From: Monodelphis domestica
Taxonomy: Eukaryota; Chordata; Mammalia; Didelphimorphia; Didelphidae
Reading direction: 5' to 3'
DNA: 64,000 bases
Assembly: GCF_027887165.1 (NCBI RefSeq)
Contig: NC_077229.1
Span: 372,775,253-372,839,252 of the forward strand
The translations under genes were made by a program, and so were the position numbers. Below, in pieces: positions 57,733 to 64,000 of this stretch. Within the stretch, counting starts at the first letter, position 1. Every line of letters begins with the position of its first letter. The notes below the pieces were generated by a model. It did not search any database. It saw only the letters and a list, made by a program, of their open reading frames with translations, and was not told the DNA's origin.

Positions 57733-57905
57733 TTGATTTAGGTAAGGGAACAGAAGAAACACTGATGCTTGAAGCACCTAATATCACACTGACCAAAGGA
57801 GACAGGAAAATTCTTCAGAATCAAGCCTCTACAGAAAGTCAAGACTATTTAGAACTACTTGAATTGCTACTGATAAATGTAATAATGTCTCATTTCTTGG
57901 ACACT
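57733..57905. repeat. Unclassified direct repeat, copy A
   Basis: Shares about 170 bp of clear but diverged similarity with 59463-59675, in the same orientation. Common blocks: 'gatgcttgaa', 'aaattcttcagaatcaag', 'tttagaact', 'tttgaattg'-like, 'cctcattt'-like. Not a SINE or L1 that I recognise. Confidence 0.7.
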
Positions 57906-58074
57906 GACATGGAATGGCTGCCCCTGATGGTTAAACTTACCTTTTTAAGAATCAGTTTTTTAAAAATGTTAACCATTTGTGAAGATGTCATGGTGAAGAT
58001 GCAATATGCACTCCTTAACATTTTAAATAGAGTATACCAAACGCAATTTAACATTTGGGGGTTTTTTTTCCTTC

Positions 58075-58275
58075 TTTTTAAACCCTTACTTTCCATCTTG
58101 GAATCAATACTGTGTAATGTTTCCAAGGCAGACGAGTGATAACGGCTAGGCAATGGGGGTTAAGTGACTTGCCCAGGTTAACACAGCTGTAAAGTGTATG
58201 AGGTCATATTTGAACCCAGGACTGGCCATCTCTAGGCCTGGCTCTCAATCCACTGAGCTACACAGCTGCCCCTCC
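58075..58275 (-). mobile_element. SINE family 1, antisense (array copy 1)
   Basis: Left SINE of the tandem array. Diagnostic differences from copies 2 and 3: 'gtgtaatgtttccaaggcag', 'gacgagtgataacggctagg', and a run of eight differences in ~33 bp at ~58197-58229. Confidence 0.93.
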
Positions 58276-58501
58276 ACAAGTTAATGTTTTGATAATGATT
58301 TAGCATCATTATGAAGCTATATTATTGTTCCATGTTGAAATGCAATTTCCATGTTTCCCCCCGTCAATGTTGGGTTATCAAACCATCACTTTTCCTACTC
58401 TTGGTGTACCAGAACTCCAATTCCAACCTCCCCCTTTTTCTGTAATATGCTATTTTCCTAATTATCCATGGATTGGTAAAAAAATCTTATGAATCATTGT
58501 C

Positions 58502-58706
58502 TTTTTTTTTTAAACCCTTACCTTCCATCTTGGAGTCAATATTGTGTATTGGCTCCAAGGCATAAGAGTGGTAAAGGCTAGGCAATGGGGGTTAAGTGAC
58601 TTGCCCAGGTTAACACAGCTGTAAAGTGTCCGAGGCCAGATTTGAACCTAGGACCTCCCATCTCTAGGCCTGGCTCTCAATCCACTGAGCTACACAGCTG
58701 CCCCTC
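58502..58706 (-). mobile_element. Mosaic SINE family 1 (array copy 2)
   Basis: Its left half is identical to copy 3 ('gtgtattggctccaaggcat', 'aagagtggtaaaggctagg'). 'ggttaacacagctgtaaagtgt' and the right end 'gagctacacagctgcccc' match copy 1. In between, 'gaggccagatttgaaccta' matches copy 3. Confidence 0.93.
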
Positions 58707-58933
58707 CACAAGTTAATGTTTTGATAATGATTTAGCATCATTATGAAGCTATATTATTGTTCCATGTTGAAATGCAATTTCCATGTTTCCCCCCGTCAAT
58801 GTTGGGTTATCAAACCATCACTTTTCCTACTCTTGGAGTACCAGAACTCCAATTCCAACCTCCCCCTTTTTCTGTAATATGCTATTTTCCTAATTATCCA
58901 TGGATTGGTAAAAAAATCTTATGAATCATTGTC

Positions 58934-59136
58934 TTTTTTTTTTAAACCCTTACCTTCCATCTTGGAGTCAATATTGTGTATTGGCTCCAAGGCATAAGAG
59001 TGGTAAAGGCTAGGCAATGGGGGTTAAGTGACTTGCCCAGGGTCACACAGCTGGGAAGTGTCCAAGGCCAGATTTGAACCTAGGACCTCCCATCTCTAGA
59101 CCTGGCTCTCAATCCACTGAGCAATCCAGCTGCCCC
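58934..59136 (-). mobile_element. SINE family 1, antisense (array copy 3)
   Basis: Closest of the three to the family consensus (ggtcacacagctgggaagtg). Flanks tgtctttttttt on both sides are its probable target-site duplication. Confidence 0.93.
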
Positions 59137-59462
59137 CTGTCTTTTTTTTAATGTAGTGAATTCATTTCGATAATCTGATTTTTGAAAAATGATAGCTATA
59201 CATTTTATTGAAGTCTTTGGCTTTTATACCATAGTACCTTCTGGGTATGTTCACTTGCCCCTGCCCCCACTCAATTAAATTCTCCCTTGTAACAAAGAAA
59301 AACAATTATGTATCAAAAACCATTACAGTGATCATATATGACAATTTGGTAATCTTCTGTGCCTGTGGTATTCCCCCACTTCTGCAAACGAAATGTTTGT
59401 TTTATTATATTTACTAGAGCTAATATTAGTTTCCACAATTACTCAGAATACAAATACCTTTT

Positions 59463-59675
59463 GATTTGGATAGGGAAACAGGAAAATCATGGATGCTTGA
59501 ACCACCTAAGATCACACCTGCCATCAGAAGCAGGGAAAAATTCTTCAGAATCAAGTCTCCTCAGAAAGGCAAGATTGTTTAGAACTATTTGAATTGTTAC
59601 TTTTTTTTAATGCAATTTTTTGCATTTTGCAAAAATTAATGCAATATTGCCTCATTTCTCTAACAGAGGCATTGT
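59463..59675. repeat. Unclassified direct repeat, copy B
   Basis: Partner of 57733-57905, with a ~30-bp T/A-rich insertion around 59600-59640. The two copies flank the SINE-bounded tandem duplication. Confidence 0.7.
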
Positions 59676-59739
59676 TATTTCATATTTACATTATCAGTTG
59701 CTGGATGTATGGTTCTTCTAATTATGCTCATGTCACTAT

Positions 59740-59925
59740 GAATCAGTTCATACAACTCTCCATGACACACTGAATTCCTCCTCATAGTTATCATCTATTA
59801 CTGCACATATTCATATCCTATAGTTTTATCCATTTCCTAAAAACTGGGAACCTACTTTGTTTCCAGATCTTTATAGATAAAATTCCCGAGTAAGCTTGTT
59901 TATTCCACGCTAAAGTCAATAAAAT
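59740..59925 (-). mobile_element. L1 fragment, antisense
   Basis: 'atgaatcagttcatacaact', 'cattacttgcaca'-like, 'ctaaaaactgggaacctact': degenerate reversed L1 ORF2 end/3' UTR. Confidence 0.5.
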
Positions 59926-61019
59926 GACTGTGTGAGGAGTAGGGGCTTTGTGACAGCTATCACCCAGGGAGGTGCTCAGAGCCCCCCCCACCCCCATATT
60001 CTGAGGGGATTGTGTTGCCAGAAGTTAAGAGTGTTACTACTGTGGCATGGCCCATCAGAAAGTCATCCATGTGGCATAAGTTGCCTTTTAAAGAAAGCAG
60101 GTGTTCCTATGGGGGTAAAAATCTGTCTTGTTAAAAAATTCATAAAAATATGAACAGAAGTGTCAAATTGGAAAGGGTAAGTGCCAAAGACACAGAATAC
60201 AAGGATGACTCAGAAAGTGAACATTATTGCAATATGTTCTAAAGGAAAGAAGATCTGTAAAAAGAAAAATCATCAAAGATTTGGTCACATGTGAATTAGT
60301 AGAGGGAAAATAAGGGTTCTCTATTTTTCCTAGTGTTTGTCTTCATTTTCTAACAGATTAAGAAGTCCATGAAAATGGTTTCTCATTGAGTAGTTTAATT
60401 GAGTAGTAAACGTAATACTTTTGCTGCTTCACACTAGGTAATCCCCCCCCCTACAGTCAACCTATGAAGCCTTATCATGGCTATGTTACCCAAATGCAAA
60501 AATCATATCATGTTGGAATATCTTCCAGGGGGCCAAGTGATGGACAGGCCAAAGGCCAGACTAGATAAATTTAGAGAAACTCAACACCAAAATGCTGGTA
60601 ATAAAAATTAACTTTTTAATAGCTTTTTTTAAAAAGCAATTAGCTTTTTAAATCTTGGGGATTTGTACTGACCATCCACACAGATGAAATATTTCTTTCA
60701 GGTCATGAAGAGCACTTCATTAAATTATTGGTAATCTACTAATCTAAATTTTTAACATCTTTGTAAGTGAAACTTATAAACTTGTGTGTTTATGTTTTAC
60801 TTTGCAAGGAATCATTCTGAGAAAACACTAGAAACCTCAATTTCCTAGAGTTTTTAGACTAGTAGTGTATCATTTTAAAGCAGCATTAGGAGAACATATC
60901 ATTTTAAAGCAGCATTAGGAAATATAGCCCCTGTCCCAGAGAACTTGTAAGCAATGTCAGCTTTGATGTTTCATGCCTGCTTTTAGGCAACAATTAAATT
61001 CACTTCAAGTTAAAAAAAA
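59926..61019. other. Unassigned intronic sequence
   Basis: Includes a small direct duplication (atcattttaaagcagcatta at ~60869 and ~60898, 29-bp period) and a C9 run at 60443-60451. No exon. Confidence 0.45.
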
Positions 61020-61100
61020 ATTTTCTAGATTATTACAAACAGCCCTCTTCCTCCTTCTTTCCATCTAATGATATACACAACTCAGATCTGGTCCAGAATG
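61020..61100. repeat. Unclassified direct repeat, copy C
   Basis: 'ttttctagatta', 'cttcctccttctt', and 'caactcagatctggtccaga' recur in the same order at 63281-63362. About 85 percent alike by eye. Confidence 0.7.
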
Positions 61101-61693
61101 GAGCCAATTTCTGGAGGCGAAGTGAACAAAATGTTGTTCATCCTAGCGTTCAACTCCTGTTGATACAACTGGTTCAATAAAAAGTCAGGTTAAGGACATT
61201 TGGCTAGAAAGAAATCCTCAAAAATTATTGCTCTTCTCCCCACCTTACCCTGAATTTGGATGAATTCTTACAGATTATAGACAGCTTGGTGGAGTAGATA
61301 AAATGACAAAACTGGAACCAGGAAGATAAAATTTTTGGTTGAGTGATCTATGTAATCTCTAGCCTAGAACCCTAACCCCTTAAAGCCTCAGACAATTGCA
61401 TGATAACCACAACTCATAACTTTTTCCCCTGACAAAAATCAACATCTTTAAGGTGATTCTATATGCCACTAGCTTTACTCTCAGTATAAGAGTTGCATAA
61501 TAGTTTAAAAGTAACTCACCCTACCACCAATATGTTTACTTTTACTATTTCAACCAGGGAACTTATTAGTATAGAGAAAAAGCAAGAATTCAAGGAAATA
61601 TAAAAAAATATGTTCCCTTCTTAAATATGGATGATACAAATACTGAGATGACAGATAAGCTTGGCCAGGGAAAAGGAATGGAGAGGCATACAT
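61101..61693. other. Unassigned intronic sequence
   Basis: A SINE-like echo near 61285-61330 ('cagcttggtggagtagataa') is too short to call. Confidence 0.4.
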
Positions 61694-61707
61694 AAAGAAT
61701 GGGGAGA

Positions 61708-62248
61708 TTTGTACAAAAATATTTATAGCTGCGCTCTTTGTGGTGGGGGAAAAATGGAAAATGAGGGGATGCCCTTCGATTGGGGAATGGCTGAAGAAAT
61801 TGTATGTGTTGGTGATGGAATACCACTGTGCTCAAAGGAACAATGAACTGGAGGAATTCCATGTGAACTGGAACAACCTCCAGGAACTGATGCTGAGTGA
61901 AAGGAGCAGAATCAGGAGAATATCATACATAGAGATTGATACACTGTGGCACAATCGAATATAATAAGACTTCTCTACTAGTAGCAATGCAATGATCCAG
62001 GACAATTCTGAGGGACTTAGGAGACAGAACACTATCCACATCCAGAGAAAGAATTGTGGGAAAAGAAACAGAAGAAAAACTGCTTGATCACATAGGTAGT
62101 TGGGGATATGAATAGGGACATAGACTCTTAATCGATCACCCTAGTGCAAACATCAATAATATGGAAATAGATCTTGATCGATGATCAATGTAAAACCCAT
62201 GGTGGAATTGAGCATTGGCTATGGGAATAAAAATTTCAAAAATAAAAT
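61708..62248 (+). mobile_element. 5'-truncated L1 with target-site duplication
   Basis: 541 bp: the ORF2 C-terminus (YKNIYSCALCGG frame-shifted, then [12 protein letters not shown] and SERSRIRRISYIEIDTLW) plus the complete 3' UTR and a short A-rich tail. aaagaatggggaga (61694-61707) and aaagaacgaggaga (62249-62262) are a 14-bp duplication with two mismatches. Frameshifts in the ORF; dead on arrival. Confidence 0.9.
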
Positions 62249-62262
62249 AAAGAACGAGGAGA

Positions 62263-63039
62263 CATGTTACCTATTACCTTGTGAGTTTAAATCATCTTCA
62301 TTTACAAATATACCCCCCCTTCATTCTTCACTTCCCTAACAGCAATCTGTTGTAACCACAAAAAATTTTTAAGTAATTCAGCAAAAGGTATTGATATATT
62401 TGCTGAGTCTGATAATATTTGTGATGTTTCACATCCATACAGAGTTCCCTTCCTCTCTAACTAAGGCAGGGAAATACATAAATGGAAAATAGTATGCTTT
62501 GATCTGTATTCTGACTCCAATTCTTTCTCTGGAGGTGGATAGCATTTGTCATATATTTTTTCTTTAAATCAACTTATTATTTTTCTGTGAAAAAATGTAT
62601 TGTTCTCCCCCCATAAACACCCCTAAAATCTTGCATTTGCCCATATATCTTCAAATTAATCTATTTTTAAAACTAGGCCATTTTTTATTTCATTGAATTC
62701 ATGCTGTAAAATAATTCCTGTTCAGTCTCTTGAGTTGCCCATATAAAAGCATACTGTAAATAATGAGGAGATTGCTTGGTAAAATTACCAGATCTGCAGA
62801 TGGCACCAAGTATATATTCTGACAGATTTAGAATGTTTTAAAATTTTCATTCTAAGTATCTCTCTGGCTCTAATAAAGCTACATTTAGCTCTAAATTTAA
62901 AATCTTATACAATGGCTTTATAAGTAAAAGACAGCAACAGTTCATCTAAGTTCTGAAAGTTTTAGTTACTAAAACCTTTTAAGTCAAAAGTGGAATATGG
63001 CAATAAAAAAAATCTAATGAGGCAGGTTTAGGTCCCACT
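62263..63039. other. Unassigned intronic sequence
   Basis: AT-rich, nothing recognised. Confidence 0.4.
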
Positions 63040-63660
63040 AGGTAAAGCATAATGTCCAGGGATAGGGAGGCAACAACTTTATTGCACTGATCAAGCCACT
63101 GCTAGGGTATTGGGTTCAATCTTGGTTTCTACATTTCAGGAAAAGACATTGATAAGCTAGAAAACATTCAAAGGAAAAGTAAAAATGAGAAGTCAAAGAA
63201 ACTGGGGTTGTTTAACCCCAAGAAGACTTAGAAGTGCCATAGTAATGTCATTAAATATTTGAAGGAGAAGTAGTTATACAAACAGTTTTCTAGATTATAA
63301 AACAGCCCCCTTCCTCCTTCTTGACACCTAATAATACATACAACTCAGATCTGGTCCAGAATTGACCAAAGAAGAGGAATTGGGCCTATCCTGCTTTGTC
63401 TCATGGGGCAGAACAAAGAGCAGTGAATGAAACCTGCAAAGAGAAGCTTGATGAAAAGGGAAAACCTCCTAAGCCTTAGAGCTACCAGAAAGTAGAATGG
63501 GCTATTTGTGACCATTGCTGAATCAGTGGGCTTTTAGTGGATACTCTAATTGGGTATCTTCAAGCAAAACTGTATAGTACCTTTGATGTAAATAACACCA
63601 AGGACAATATAGATCAAGCATGAATCAAGTTTGTTGTTATGTTTTAAATGTGTTGTCAGG
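63040..63660 (-). mobile_element. L3/CR1 LINE, antisense
   Basis: Plus-strand words in reversed CR1/L3 order: 'gatcaagccactgctagggt', 'aaactggggttgtttaaccc', 'gtcattaaatatttgaagga', 'tctcatggggcagaacaaag', 'gaaagtagaatgggctattt'. Interrupted by the ~80-bp repeat at 63281. Confidence 0.6.
63281..63362. repeat. Unclassified direct repeat, copy D
   Basis: Partner of 61020-61100; appears as an insert within the L3/CR1-like fragment. Confidence 0.65.
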
Positions 63661-64000
63661 GATACTTTGATGAGTTCCAAGAAAACATTTTCAATTAAGA
63701 AAATGTGGAGGGGATTTGAAAGTTGACATGAGCTTAATAGGACTTCTACCTTAATAGAACTTCTACCTAGTATGTTGGCAAAAGTTATCACTCATAAAGC
63801 CACTTCCTATGATAAAAAGCAATCTACTATTCATAGCCATCCCATCACCCACTCCCACCTTCCTCCCTAGCAACGGTGTAAAAAATGGAGGGCATATATA
63901 TACATGTTACAACATTTCCTGTTAATGCTAGACATTCAATATGTGGCAAGAGATTTCATAATGCCATCACCTTCAGATTGGTATATATGTAGGAGGAAAT
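63661..64000. other. Unassigned sequence to window end
   Basis: Contains a short inner duplication ('aataggacttctacct'/'aatagaacttctacct' at ~63737 and ~63752). No exon or promoter signal. Confidence 0.4.

Larger units (their letters stand above)
58075..59136. repeat. 432-bp tandem duplication bounded by SINEs
   Basis: Unit = one antisense SINE plus 227-230 bp of unique sequence. The unique part occurs at 58276-58501 and 58708-58933, exactly 432 bp apart, with one noticed difference (cttggtgtacc/cttggagtacc). A third SINE closes the array without a further unique part. Structure SINE-U-SINE-U-SINE. Confidence 0.95.
39101..64000 (-). other. BASP1: BASP1 intron 1 (partial, runs off the window)
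   Basis: Inferred from the acceptor at 39101. No further exon, donor or CpG-rich promoter is recognisable before the window ends, so exon 1 should lie beyond 64000. The content is SINE, LINE and MIR copies, mostly short, separated by AT-rich unassigned sequence. Confidence 0.8.

Overview
The window looks like a piece of a marsupial nuclear genome, most likely an opossum such as Monodelphis. The evidence is the repeat content: many copies of a ~200-bp tRNA-promoter SINE whose sense 3' end runs into GGTAAGGGTTT(A)n (SINE family 1 here), a second ~240-bp tRNA-like SINE (SINE family 2), marsupial-type L1, an RTE-like LINE, and abundant old MIR, L2 and L3/CR1 fragments. Family assignments come from reading the sequence against recalled consensus patterns; no database search was run.

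Only one host gene is supported: BASP1 (brain acid soluble protein 1, NAP-22/CAP-23), on the minus strand. Its whole coding sequence lies in one terminal exon (CDS 38419-39090, 223 codons). A ~0.9-kb 3' UTR ends near 37512 behind an AATAAA signal, and a clear splice acceptor sits ten bases before the ATG. Everything from 39101 to the right edge is therefore expected to be BASP1 intron 1 (at least 24.9 kb, exon 1 out of view). Everything left of ~37510 is 3' intergenic flank.

The left 12 kb is rich in LINEs. A full-length L1 (768-7115) with a perfect 15-bp target-site duplication carries an open ORF1 (308 aa) and an open ORF2 (1268 aa) with all the endonuclease, reverse-transcriptase and C-terminal Cys/His residues I checked. 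It is inserted, in the opposite orientation, inside an older L1 (minus strand, ~700-767 and 7131-8640). That older L1 carries a 39-bp foldback inverted duplication. A broken RTE-like LINE that keeps its 5' part and endonuclease but lacks the reverse transcriptase follows (9485-11320, minus).

From 12 to 31 kb lie SINEs nested in L2/MIR copies, a long antisense L2 with a decayed RT segment (22590-24845), a candidate LTR of an endogenous retrovirus-like element (24915-25832, minus) and several microsatellites. From 31 to 37.5 kb repeats are sparse.

Inside the BASP1 intron the most informative structure is a 432-bp tandem duplication (58075-59136). It is bounded by antisense SINEs, and the middle SINE is a mosaic of the outer two, as expected from unequal recombination between SINEs. 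An imperfect 38-bp-arm hairpin (46983-47082), two pairs of unclassified diverged direct repeats, and long C-homopolymers (G-runs in the pre-mRNA) also stand out.

I found no new multigene system. The notable content is a probably competent young L1 and several recombination or foldback scars.
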